DNA of 64,000 nt from Arthrobacter jinronghuae (lineage in GTDB: Bacteria; Actinomycetota; Actinomycetes; Actinomycetales; Micrococcaceae): the NCBI RefSeq assembly GCF_025244825.1, contig NZ_CP104263.1, positions 186,001-250,000 of the forward strand, given 5' to 3'. Position numbers and translations under genes: made by a program. Positions 49,832-58,478 of the stretch are shown piece by piece (position 1 is the stretch's first letter; every line of letters begins with the position of its first letter). The notes under the pieces were generated by a model, which ran no database searches, had not been told where the DNA came from, and worked only from the letters and a program-made list of their open reading frames with translations.

Positions 49832-51273
49832 TTTTCTGGGGCTTTCGCGACGGCGACGGCGGGCAGCAGCGCGGTGCGCTCGCTGCCGTCGATCTGGGTA
49901 AAGGTGACGGATTCAAGGGTGTCCCCAGCGGCGCTACCGCCGGCGAGCAGGGCACGGATGCTGTTCAGATGCCGGTGTTCGGGCGGCAGCTGCTCGAACA
50001 CCTGGGCCACGGTGGCGCTGGTGCGGGTCGCCGTCGCCCGGGAGACGGCGTCGGCCAGTACCCGCCGGTCCGCACGCGGGGTGCGGACCGAGCGGTGGAT
50101 GTCCGCCTCGGTGAACTGCGGCGGTTCGGGCAGGGTGCGCGGGGCGGCGTGGTCTTCGGGGTTGTAGACCCGGACCATGCTGAGGGATTCGAAGCCCGAG
50201 CCGTGCAGCTGCGGTGCGGGTACGACGGCGGCCCGGCGGCGCCCGCGCGGAGCCTTGTGGATCGCGGTTTCGGCGGCGCGGATGAGCTGGCGCAGCTGGA
50301 CGGATTCGCGGTACTCGTCGCTCTGAACGTAGGTGTGCATGGATTCGGAGAGCCGGCCGTAGATCCGGTGGATTTCCGTGGCCTGGTCCCGCATGTCGCT
50401 GATCAGCCGGTACAGGCTCTGCCGGTCTTCGGGGCTCATGTCGTCGGCGAAGTCCCGTTCCAGTACCTCCGCGATGGCGGCGCGGAAGCGGGCCTGCTGG
50501 TCGGCGTCGTTCAGGAAGGCGGTGAAGCCCTCGTAGGTGCGGCCTTCGGCGGTGCTGCGCAGCTTCTTGTCCGCTTCAAGGATTTCGCCCATGGTCAGGC
50601 CCTTGGCGGCGTTGGATTCCACCATTTCCTGGCGCAGGTCATGCAGCATCTTTTCCAGGCCGTCGCGCATCCGTTTGAAGTCGGCGGGCAGCGCGGCGGC
50701 CAGGTCGAGGATGTCGCGGGCGGCTTCGACGGCGGTGTCGTCCGGCAGAGGCGGGGGAGCCTCGCCGGATTCCAGGGCACGGATCATTTCCTCGCGGCGG
50801 GCGACCTCTTCTTTAAGGACGGCGATGCGGGCGGCCGGGTCCGGGTTGGATTCCTGCGCGAGGTTCTCCACCCGGTCCAGCAGGGTGGCCAGGCGGGAGG
50901 AGTTCAGGGACGTCTTGTCGCTGGTGTAGCCGTCCAGGTAGGAGAGGAAGCGGGCGGAGGATTCGGTGAGTTCGTAGACGAACTTTCCGTCCGCGCGGGG
51001 GCGGGCCAGGAAGCGGCGGGCCACCCAGTCATCGGCGTAGTTCCGTCCGGTCCAGTCCTCGCGCAGCTGCACGCCGTCCATGCGGAGGCGGTTCAGGAAG
51101 GAGTCGGTCATGGCGTGGAAGTCGTCCAGCGGAACCCGGGGCCGGGTGCGGGTGAAGGCCTCGCGGAAGAGTGCCGGGACCCAGGCATTGGCGTTGGTCA
51201 GTTTCCAGCCGGGGGAGGCCTGGAGCCGCTGCAGTTCGGCCCAGCGGGCAACGGCGTTCTCGATGAAGGACAT
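49828..51273 (-). CDS. Condensin-like subunit JetA/MksF (DUF3375)
   Basis: A 481-residue protein with the DUF3375 pattern (AELQRLQASPGWKLTNANAWVPALFREAFTRTRPRVPLDDFHAMTDSFLNRLR) and helical, charged middle regions. It is the kleisin-like subunit of Wadjet/MksBEF. ATG 51273 follows GGAAAG; the open frame continues to 51432 but only non-conserved Pro/Arg-rich residues are added. First gene of the operon. Confidence 0.92.
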   Translation of the reverse strand: MSFIENAVARWAELQRLQASPGWKLTNANAWVPALFREAFTRTRPRVPLDDFHAMTDSFLNRLRMDGVQLREDWTGRNYADDWVARRFLARPRADGKFVYELTESSARFLSYLDGYTSDKTSLNSSRLATLLDRVENLAQESNPDPAARIAVLKEEVARREEMIRALESGEAPPPLPDDTAVEAARDILDLAAALPADFKRMRDGLEKMLHDLRQEMVESNAAKGLTMGEILEADKKLRSTAEGRTYEGFTAFLNDADQQARFRAAIAEVLERDFADDMSPEDRQSLYRLISDMRDQATEIHRIYGRLSESMHTYVQSDEYRESVQLRQLIRAAETAIHKAPRGRRRAAVVPAPQLHGSGFESLSMVRVYNPEDHAAPRTLPEPPQFTEADIHRSVRTPRADRRVLADAVSRATATRTSATVAQVFEQLPPEHRHLNSIRALLAGGSAAGDTLESVTFTQIDGSERTALLPAVAVAKAPEK

Positions 51274-51724
51274 TCTGCGCTTTCCGCCCGTGCGGTGGGG
51301 AAAAACGGGCCTCCTCGATTTTAGCCGGGTGGGAGGGTTGGGTGGGTCAGGGGCGGGGGCAGGGCATGTCAGAGGCCTCCCAGGATCAAGGAGGGGGCGC
51401 TGATAGGTGTCATGTGCACTGTTTATCGGCACTCCTTAGCGGTAAACAGACTGAACCTAACAGGCAATGATCTCAGCAACCGTTAGACCAAATTGAGATT
51501 ATAAGGAATTTGGGTGGTGGGCCGAGCAGGAACGGGAGGCGGCATGAAGGCCGGAAGCTCGCCCGAATATGGATTTCCCTAGTAATCCTTGCCATATGCA
51601 GGTAAGTAAGCGCCCGCAGGGGGGAGGGGGATATGAGATATGAGACCCATATCGCCCCAACGGCGTAATCTCCTCGCTTAGAAATGGTATGGCCTGCTCA
51701 TCGGATGGATAGTACATTTAGGGG
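51274..51724. other. Non-coding gap of 451 bases at the edge of a lower-GC stretch
   Basis: No gene seen. It should hold the promoters of the condensin-like operon (minus) and the next gene (plus). Base composition drops from very GC-rich to near even at about 51.4 kb. A direct repeat GATATGA-GATATGA lies at about 51632-51647. I see no tRNA or attachment site. Confidence 0.6.
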
Positions 51725-52609
51725 ATGCGAGAGGTGCGCGTGGATCGATATAAGGAGTGGGCGGGTGAGCTGCTGCCGGTCGCCCAAGAAGTTCTTGAAA
51801 GATGGCAGCCAGAACTGGCCTCTGATGCCCGAAGCGACGTTCTTCCATCTGTTGCTCATTCGATCTGCATCACCCATACTGAGCGACTTCGCGCAGCTAC
51901 AACCCTCCTCGAATCCGGTCTAGGGAACCATGCTGCGCCCTTCGTCAGAATCGCTTATGAGGAAAACATCTGGATCCACTATCTCGCCTCAATAGACGAT
52001 CCCCGGTTAAGAAACGATCTGCTCTACCGTTTGGCGGGAATGAACAAAATGCAGCGAGTAAGTACGCAGCGCGATTTTTTTGGTCCTGCTGAAGCAAACG
52101 CTACGGGATTCTTGCCCGCCGCACACGATGAGCTGGCACCGCAAGTTGAGCAAAACCTGGTCCTCTTCGAAGAGCTAGCCAGCAAACTGAACTGGCCATC
52201 CCAAAGGCAGCGAGGTGGCCCCGGGCGACTCCCGAAAATTGCATGGTTGGCCAACAGGCGCTTCGGAGAAAAACATCCAGTGCACGGTTTTCTTGCTGAA
52301 TGTTCCTCGCAGTACGTTCACTTCAGTGCGTACCAAGTCACACGAGGAGTTAAACGTGGCCCTGATGGGCGTGCTCAGTATAGCGACCCTTTCCAGCGGG
52401 GCATTGACGCGGGCTTCGCAATGGGATGGATGGTTGAACTCTTGATTGATTGCTTCCTACAAGCTCGTTTGTGGGTATCCCCGAATATAGATTTCCAAGG
52501 TGAATGGCTCGTCCATTGGCCCACGCAGATGAAACGCATCCGTAGCGATCTCCATGCCTACGGCCTTCCTGCGTTGATTTACGCAGCAGATCTAGTCAAA
52601 CCCGAATAA
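51725..52609 (+). CDS. DUF5677-like protein
   Basis: A 294-residue, mostly helical protein. The segment ERLRAATTLLESGLGNHAAPFVRIAYEENIWIHYLASIDDPRLRNDLL resembles DUF5677, a helical family found in accessory regions, some near abortive-infection genes. No signal peptide or clear membrane helix; there are histidines near the end of each half (GEKHPVHGF, SQYVHFSAY). Function unknown. GC content is clearly lower than the operon next to it, so it is probably acquired. Confidence 0.55.
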   Translation: MREVRVDRYKEWAGELLPVAQEVLERWQPELASDARSDVLPSVAHSICITHTERLRAATTLLESGLGNHAAPFVRIAYEENIWIHYLASIDDPRLRNDLLYRLAGMNKMQRVSTQRDFFGPAEANATGFLPAAHDELAPQVEQNLVLFEELASKLNWPSQRQRGGPGRLPKIAWLANRRFGEKHPVHGFLAECSSQYVHFSAYQVTRGVKRGPDGRAQYSDPFQRGIDAGFAMGWMVELLIDCFLQARLWVSPNIDFQGEWLVHWPTQMKRIRSDLHAYGLPALIYAADLVKPE

Positions 52610-53148
52610 CCACGAACGGGGACTTGTCCGACAAGCACCCCATGTCCTCGTGAAGGAGGCGACCGGCCACCCGGGTCCTCCGGAATGGAATCTGGACCAT
52701 GTGGCGTCGTCCCGCTCACCCGACGACGTAGATGGGTGGTCCCGGTTTTCGGTTCAGTCAGGTTTCTCGGGGAAGGGGGCATGCCCATTGGCGGTTGATA
52801 GCGGTCCGTTGCCGTTGCGCCATCAACACGGGCGGAGCACCAGCTTGGTCTGTCTCGATAATGCGGCTGGCTAAACGACGAGCAAAGCCCCCGGTTGCAG
52901 TCTGCCTTCGAACAGAGGCCCGGCGCACTGCGTGGAGCTGGCAACCATTCCGATGAACGTGGCCCGGTGTCGCGCTCGGCGAGGGGCAGGACTCCTCGCT
53001 GTGCACGGAAGCCATCGTATTCCTGGTTCCTTTTTTCGTCCTGCAACCCGGCTGTGTAGGCGTCGAGGTGGTGTTCACGCTGGTCCTGCCTGCGGCAGTC
53101 GGTTGCTGAGTGTGTCGATCTGCTTGTAATTTCATTACTCTGGTCATC
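52610..53148. other. Non-coding gap of 539 bases
   Basis: I see no convincing gene. Frames on both strands exist but have no family features. The base composition is more GC-rich than the genes on either side, so it may be leftover from a decayed gene. It should contain the promoter of the kinase gene. Confidence 0.5.
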
Positions 53149-54924
53149 ATGAAAAAAGGGACGATCCTCAAAATCAATAGTGTCTCCTACGTAGTCGAAT
53201 CACTGCTCGGAGAAGGCGGGGCGGGCAGGGTCTATAAGGTCCGCTCTTCAGCGGACGGCAAAGAATACGCTCTCAAGCAAATTGAGAAGGATGGTAAGCG
53301 AACAGATCGCATCGAGAGATTCCGCCGGGAAATCACGTTCGGTATGGAAGCGAGCAACGACCACGTTGTGCAGATCCACGCAAAGTTCGAAGACGCGCAG
53401 TGCTTTTACTACACCATGGACCTGTATCCGAAGAACCTGCGCGACATTTTTGCGGAGGAATCGGACTATCGGGTGCTTCTCGACTACCTCATCCAGCTCT
53501 GCGATGGTCTCGCCTATGTGCATGACAAAGGAATTGTGCACCGGGACATCAAGCCTGAGAACATCCTCATCGATACTGACAACCGACGTCTGGTTCTGGC
53601 AGATTTCGGGATCGCTCATTTCAAGGATTCAATGCTGACCAAGAAAAGTGAACTCTTGGCTAATCGCAACTATCAGGCGCCAGAGCAAATGGTGAAGAAG
53701 GACGCAAGAGGCATTGGGAAGCCAGCGGACATTTTCGCACTTGGACTCATCATCACCGAAGCCTTCACGAAGCAAAACGCTCGCGGGTCGCGGCATCGGC
53801 GTGTAGGTGATGTTCACCCATTTTTGTCCAACCTCGACCTGCTCGTCGAGAGATTGATGCTTCAGGATGAGACACAACGCATCACGATTCAAGCCGCTCG
53901 GGACTACCTCAACCTGATTCGCAATCAAGTCAACACACGAATCGAAGAGATCGTGGAAGAATTACAGGTGAACGACGTGCCGTCCAGTGGCAGCATACCG
54001 AAAATGGAACCAGTCCTCGAGCAGGCCAGTGTGGATGTTCTGTCTGCTAAGTACATATTCGAGCGAACCAGCGACGAGGAACTTTCTCGTTATAACCCGA
54101 ACTATCACTGCGAAATCAGCTACCGCGTGAGTGATGAGCTATACAATGCCTGTGTTCAATCACGGTTGTACGCGATGTGTAAAGCAAAATTCGAGTATGA
54201 AGCTAACGGCACGTGGCACAAATCGCACCTGAAGCAATTAGATTCGCCCCTCAAGGAGCAGCTCCAAAAAGACTTTGAGGTCATGCAGGGACGGTACCCG
54301 GTGGCGAATAATTCTCTCTGGGAAGGGTTGCCGCGTATGACCGCTCACTACTTTCGCTTCTGTAAGGACTACCACTGCAAAGAAATTATTGAAGATGCCA
54401 AACGAGCGCTCTCGTTGGGCCCAGGATCGTTGCATCACAACCTCGTGAATGTCCCGATTCTCTGGCTCACTCAGAGCCTGAGAGGCTATCTCAATACCGA
54501 CTTTTTCGAAAGTTCTCCACGGAACCTTCGAGAAATCGAATTCGAACACCACGTGAACGTCGTCTGGGAGGGAACATACCCAGATGACTCCGACCGAATA
54601 ACTGTAGGCCTCGACCTCTTCGATCCCCTTGATAAGACACAAAGCATCATTCCGATACTTGAAGCGCTCCAAGCCAAATGGAATGTCTCGTATGCGAAGC
54701 AAAACGACGGCAATTACTCTATCTACTTCAATTCTCCCAGTGAGTACGCGGATTTCAGCATGCAAGCACTCGCCGTTGCGGCTCAGGACTACGTCTTCGA
54801 AGGAGACGTAGTCGATCTACTCCGAACCGATGATAAGTATGACGATCTTGTTGCGGTTACCTGGGGGGCGACCTTTGACATTCCCAACACGCTGGCCAAA
54901 GTCTTAGGACTCCGCGATATATAG
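53149..54924 (+). CDS. Serine/threonine protein kinase with an unrecognised C-terminal region
   Basis: 591 residues from ATG 53149. The first 260 are an intact eukaryote-like kinase domain: Gly loop LGEGGAGRVYKV, Lys43 in YALKQI, VHRDIKPENI (catalytic Asp133), ADFGIAH (152-154) and NYQAPEQM. The remaining 330 or so residues are not a PASTA, membrane or other domain I know, contain no transmembrane helix, and read as a soluble, mixed alpha/beta region. Such cytoplasmic kinases include phage-defence kinases, but that role is inference. Low GC; start without a ribosome site. Confidence 0.85.
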   Translation: MKKGTILKINSVSYVVESLLGEGGAGRVYKVRSSADGKEYALKQIEKDGKRTDRIERFRREITFGMEASNDHVVQIHAKFEDAQCFYYTMDLYPKNLRDIFAEESDYRVLLDYLIQLCDGLAYVHDKGIVHRDIKPENILIDTDNRRLVLADFGIAHFKDSMLTKKSELLANRNYQAPEQMVKKDARGIGKPADIFALGLIITEAFTKQNARGSRHRRVGDVHPFLSNLDLLVERLMLQDETQRITIQAARDYLNLIRNQVNTRIEEIVEELQVNDVPSSGSIPKMEPVLEQASVDVLSAKYIFERTSDEELSRYNPNYHCEISYRVSDELYNACVQSRLYAMCKAKFEYEANGTWHKSHLKQLDSPLKEQLQKDFEVMQGRYPVANNSLWEGLPRMTAHYFRFCKDYHCKEIIEDAKRALSLGPGSLHHNLVNVPILWLTQSLRGYLNTDFFESSPRNLREIEFEHHVNVVWEGTYPDDSDRITVGLDLFDPLDKTQSIIPILEALQAKWNVSYAKQNDGNYSIYFNSPSEYADFSMQALAVAAQDYVFEGDVVDLLRTDDKYDDLVAVTWGATFDIPNTLAKVLGLRDI

Positions 54925-55212
54925 GAAGGTCCAGAGCTTCCGGTCCGACACTCTCTGTGTTTGATAAGGATCCGAGTGCCGGAGGGCACACGAGGGACGT
55001 ACCGTTAAGGGGGGGCAGGTGGGCCCGTCGTCGGGTCCCAGTCCTGGCCTATCGCGCCAGTGTTCCTGCGCGGCGTCGGCGTCGTTACTACCCGCGAGCT
55101 CCTAGGGAGTGCTCGCGGGAGCGTAGAGCCCAGCACCCGCCACCCCTCTGGCCCCACCCGATCCCGCCGCCTAGACTGACGGCCATCCGAGTGCGCCGAC
55201 CTGAGGAGCAGC

Positions 55213-56931
55213 ATGCCCACGATCGCCGAGACCGTCGTCCACAACCTCGCCGCCAACGGGATCCAGCGGATCTGGGGAGTTCCCGGCGATTCCCTGAACG
55301 CGGTGACCGAGGCGATCCGCCGGGAGAAGGGCATCGAGTGGATGCTCACCCGGCATGAGGAGGAGGCCGCGTTCGCTGCCGCCGGGGAGGCGGCGCTGAC
55401 GGGCGAGCTCGCGGTGTGCGCGGGCAGCTGCGGCCCCGGAAACATGCACCTCATCAACGGGCTCTACGACGCGCACCGAAGCCGGGTGCCCGTGCTCGCG
55501 ATCGCATCGCACATTCCGAGCGACGAGATCGGCAGCCAGTACTTCCAGGAGACCCGACCCACCGAGCTGTTCCGCGACTGCACGGTCTTCTGCGAAATGG
55601 TCCTGAGCCCTGAGCAGATGCCGCGCCTGCTGGAGATCGCCATGCGCACGGCCATCGAGAAGAGGGGCGTCGCCGTGCTCGTGATGGCGGGCGACACCGC
55701 GCTTGAAGACGCCGCGGACGAACGCGTCTTCACGGTCCGCCGCACCGACCCGGTCATCGTGCCCTCCCCGGTGGAGTTGCAGGAGGCAGCGACCACCCTG
55801 AACGCCTGTGGAAAGGTGACGATCCTCGCGGGCGCCGGCGTGGAGGGGGCACGCGAGGAGGTCCTCGCCCTCGCCGACGCCCTTGGCGCGCCGATTGTGC
55901 ATGCCCTCCGCGGCAAGGAATTCATCGAACACGACAACCCGTTCGACGTCGGCATGACCGGGCTCCTGGGCTTCGCGTCCGGATACCGGGCGATGGAGGA
56001 CTGCGACGCGCTGCTGATGCTCGGCACCGACTTCCCGTACCAGCAGTTCTACCCGAAGAAGGCGAAGATCCTGCAGGTCGACCTCCGGGGCGAGCAGCTC
56101 GGCCGCCGCGTGCCGCTCACCCAGGGCCTGGTCGGCGGGGTGCGCGCGACGGCGTCGGCGCTGCTGCCGCTGCTCGAGCGGAAGTCGAACCGCACCCACC
56201 TCGAGAAGTCCCTTGACCACTACCGCCGCACCCGCGCGCAGCTCGACGACCTCGAGAAGCAAGGCCCGGGCACCATCCATCCGCAGCACTTGGCCCACCT
56301 GATCGACGAGCTCGCCGCCGACGACGCGGTCTTCCTGCCCGACGTCGGCACTCCCGTCATCTGGGCGTCCCGGCACCTGCACATCGGCGCGCGACGGCGC
56401 CTGATCGGCTCCTTTTGGCACGGCACTATGGCGGCGGCGACCCCGCTGGGTCTTGGCGCCCAGGCGGTGGACCGGAACCGGCAGGTGGTGGTCCTCGCGG
56501 GCGACGGCGGCCTGGCGATGATGCTCGGTGAGCTGCTGACAGCGGTGCAGCATCGGCTGCCGATTAAGATCGTGGTGTTCGACAACGCGGCGCTCAGCTT
56601 CGTCGAGGTGGAGATGAAGGCGGCGGGCATCGTCAACTTCGGGACCGGGCTCGAGAACCCGGACTTCGGTGCGGTCGCACAGGCGGTGGGGATGCACGGC
56701 GAGAGCGTTAAGCGTCCGGAGGGCCTCGAGGGCGCCCTGCGCCGCGCGTTCGCGTACGACGGCCCCGCGCTTGTCTCAGTCGCGGTGGAGCGGCAGGAGC
56801 TCTCCATGCCGCCGAAGATCGACGCGAAACAGGCCACGGGCTTTGCGGTCTACGCGATGCGCACGGTGCTAGCCGGCAACGGCCGCGAACTCATCGACCT
56901 GGCAAAGGCCAACGCGCGGCAGCTGCTCTAG
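55213..56931 (+). CDS. poxB: Pyruvate dehydrogenase (quinone), PoxB type
   Basis: A 572-residue thiamine-diphosphate enzyme. It begins TIAETVVHNLAANGIQRIWGVPGDSLNAV, has the catalytic Glu in TRHEEEAAFAAAGEAA, the FAD/ligand middle domain and the TPP motif VVVLAGDGGLAMMLGELLTAV ending in FDNAALSFVEVE. Length equals E. coli PoxB. It converts pyruvate to acetate and CO2, passing electrons to quinone at the membrane. ATG 55213 follows GAGGAGC. Strongly GC-rich again after the low-GC genes. Confidence 0.93.
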   Translation: MPTIAETVVHNLAANGIQRIWGVPGDSLNAVTEAIRREKGIEWMLTRHEEEAAFAAAGEAALTGELAVCAGSCGPGNMHLINGLYDAHRSRVPVLAIASHIPSDEIGSQYFQETRPTELFRDCTVFCEMVLSPEQMPRLLEIAMRTAIEKRGVAVLVMAGDTALEDAADERVFTVRRTDPVIVPSPVELQEAATTLNACGKVTILAGAGVEGAREEVLALADALGAPIVHALRGKEFIEHDNPFDVGMTGLLGFASGYRAMEDCDALLMLGTDFPYQQFYPKKAKILQVDLRGEQLGRRVPLTQGLVGGVRATASALLPLLERKSNRTHLEKSLDHYRRTRAQLDDLEKQGPGTIHPQHLAHLIDELAADDAVFLPDVGTPVIWASRHLHIGARRRLIGSFWHGTMAAATPLGLGAQAVDRNRQVVVLAGDGGLAMMLGELLTAVQHRLPIKIVVFDNAALSFVEVEMKAAGIVNFGTGLENPDFGAVAQAVGMHGESVKRPEGLEGALRRAFAYDGPALVSVAVERQELSMPPKIDAKQATGFAVYAMRTVLAGNGRELIDLAKANARQLL

Positions 56932-57269
56932 TCGGCACCGTGCATGGAAGGTATTGAATCAAGTTGATCGTGTAATGGAAGTGACAGGATAATTGGATAT
57001 CAGGACACGTTATCTCTGGTTATTGCAGTTCGGTGACCTCTATTGCCGGGAAGTTGGTGGTGTCCCGGAAGTTGTTGCTAGATTTAAAAGTAGAACAAAG
57101 ATTTGAAAACCACTGCGAACCGCTGTGTGGCCACATGTGACTGACTGGCTGTTCCTACAGTCGAAGTCGAGTCCTCCCGCCCTCACCTAGTAAATCCCTC
57201 AGTTGTTCGTTCAAGCGCAGCAGGCCCTCACGGGGCCTTTTTTTATACCCAAATCAGGAAGGAACCACC
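56932..57269. other. Non-coding gap of 338 bases
   Basis: No gene seen. AT-richer than the surroundings. The right end has a terminator-like hairpin at 57222-57244 only 25 bases before the next start. Confidence 0.6.
57222..57244 (+). terminator. Terminator-like hairpin upstream of an unknown gene
   Basis: AGGCCC (57222-57227), loop TCACG, GGGCCT (57233-57238) and a run of seven T. It lies between the low-GC gap and the ribosome site of the next gene. It may terminate upstream transcription or work as an attenuator. Confidence 0.75.
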
Positions 57270-57770
57270 ATGTCCACTCTCTTTGCAGGCCCTGTCGACA
57301 GTGCCTACCGTCGGCCCGTCACACGATCAAAAGTAGGCACCAGAGTCAATAGCGGGGATCTGTTCGAAGTAATCATGGACTCAGTAGCTACGCGGCTGGC
57401 GAGTCGTCGGTTGTTCTCAGTGCTCACCATCAACGAACTCAACGGACAGATTGTCCGTGCGGAAAGAACCGTCATCACTGCGGATCTTAAGTCCTCACTC
57501 ATCGCTGTCTGGAAGGCTCTGTTAGGGGTAGCCGAGAGGCCTACAACCAGTCATTGGCGGGCTCGACGACGACACACTCCTGGCTATGAGGAAGTTCTGA
57601 CGCGTATCGACCAGCGGTGTACCTTCCACGCCACAACGATGAAGTTCCAATACTTCGGAAAACACCCCGGATCAATGGAGGAGGCATACCTCCCCCCGGT
57701 AACAATCAGCTACACGAAATTCCAGCCCCGCCTTCGCCAAGGTGAGGGCTTTTTGTTTAAACGCCTATGA
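57270..57770 (+). CDS. Hypothetical protein in a lower-GC stretch
   Basis: 166 residues, basic overall, no signal or membrane segment. AGGAAGG precedes ATG 57270. The N-terminal half reads DLFEVIMDSVATRLASRRLFSVLTINELNGQIV; the C-terminal FKRL ends beyond a hairpin. I recognise no family. A terminator-like hairpin lies inside its last codons (57730-57754). Composition differs from the GC-rich flanks, which suggests acquisition. Confidence 0.55.
   Translation: MSTLFAGPVDSAYRRPVTRSKVGTRVNSGDLFEVIMDSVATRLASRRLFSVLTINELNGQIVRAERTVITADLKSSLIAVWKALLGVAERPTTSHWRARRRHTPGYEEVLTRIDQRCTFHATTMKFQYFGKHPGSMEEAYLPPVTISYTKFQPRLRQGEGFLFKRL
57730..57754 (+). terminator. Terminator-like hairpin at the end of the hypothetical gene
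   Basis: GCCTTCGCC (57730-57738) pairs with GGTGAGGGC (57741-57749) with two G-U pairs and a two-base loop, followed by five T. It overlaps the 3' end of the upstream coding frame and precedes the next gene by 30 bases. Confidence 0.6.
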
Positions 57771-57783
57771 AAGGACCCGCCTC

Positions 57784-58326
57784 ATGCCTTCCTCATCCCT
57801 TCCCTCAGACCCCGCTCTGTTCCTCTGGGCGTCCCACCTCGCCCGCGCCGCCGGCGATGTTGATTCCTCCCGGCTAAGTCGGGGCATTGCCACGGTCTGG
57901 CCCCTCATCGAGCAGTACATCGACAGTTATCGTCGCGGTAAAGCTCTCCCGATAATGACCATGCTCAGCATCCTGGAAATCTGCCGTTCCGGTCCGGAAA
58001 CTCCACCCTTTTGCGACGGACGCGCCAAACTACTTAAGGTCTGGGAATGCCTGGGTAACTTGAATGGTGTCCGCGGAACTCCACTGTCTGTTCTTACGGG
58101 CCGAGTAGAGCTGATTCTTGCGCTCAATGACCTGCTCATCATTGATGAGACGCCGCCCAACGTGGAAATCTACATCACCGTCTTGGACGCAGAGTTGGCG
58201 GCTATGCACTGGGCGCTTCTGGATCTGCTGCCCGTGGATTGTGCACTCCAGGTTCAACAGATCGATGAAGATTGGCGGGCGTCAGCCATGGAAGAGCCCA
58301 TAGATGAGATGCCGGAGGGCTGGTAA
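57784..58326 (+). CDS. Hypothetical protein, second gene of the pair
   Basis: 180 residues from ATG 57784 with AAAGGA nine bases upstream. Helical, slightly acidic, with no signal or membrane segment; the middle reads SGPETPPFCDGRAKLLKVWECLGNLNGVRGTPLSVLTGRVEL. I do not recognise it. It follows its partner by 13 bases and is in the same lower-GC stretch, so the two are probably a unit. Confidence 0.55.
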   Translation: MPSSSLPSDPALFLWASHLARAAGDVDSSRLSRGIATVWPLIEQYIDSYRRGKALPIMTMLSILEICRSGPETPPFCDGRAKLLKVWECLGNLNGVRGTPLSVLTGRVELILALNDLLIIDETPPNVEIYITVLDAELAAMHWALLDLLPVDCALQVQQIDEDWRASAMEEPIDEMPEGW

Positions 58327-58409
58327 TAATGACATCCTGTTCCCAAACCGCGTTGAGGACGGCGGCAGCGCGTAGGAGCCGCGCGGGTGAGGGAGCCGGC
58401 GTCGCAAAG

Positions 58410-58446
58410 GCCCCACTCCGCTGCTAAATGACAGAGAGTGGGGCCT
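58410..58446. terminator. Hairpin between the hypothetical genes and the transporter
   Basis: Inverted arms AGGCCCCACTC (from about 58410) and GAGTGGGGCCT (to about 58446) with a loop of about 15 bases. It separates the plus-strand pair from the minus-strand transporter end. T tracts are short on both sides, so it may be a weak bidirectional terminator. Confidence 0.55.
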
Positions 58447-58478
58447 TCGTAGGACTGGAGTCTGCTGACGCTGAGTCC

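Noticed and set aside
52758..53177. Minus-strand ORF of 139 residues in the gap before the kinase
   Set aside because: No recognisable domain, Arg/Thr/Pro-rich and overlaps the kinase start; looks like chance coding or decay.
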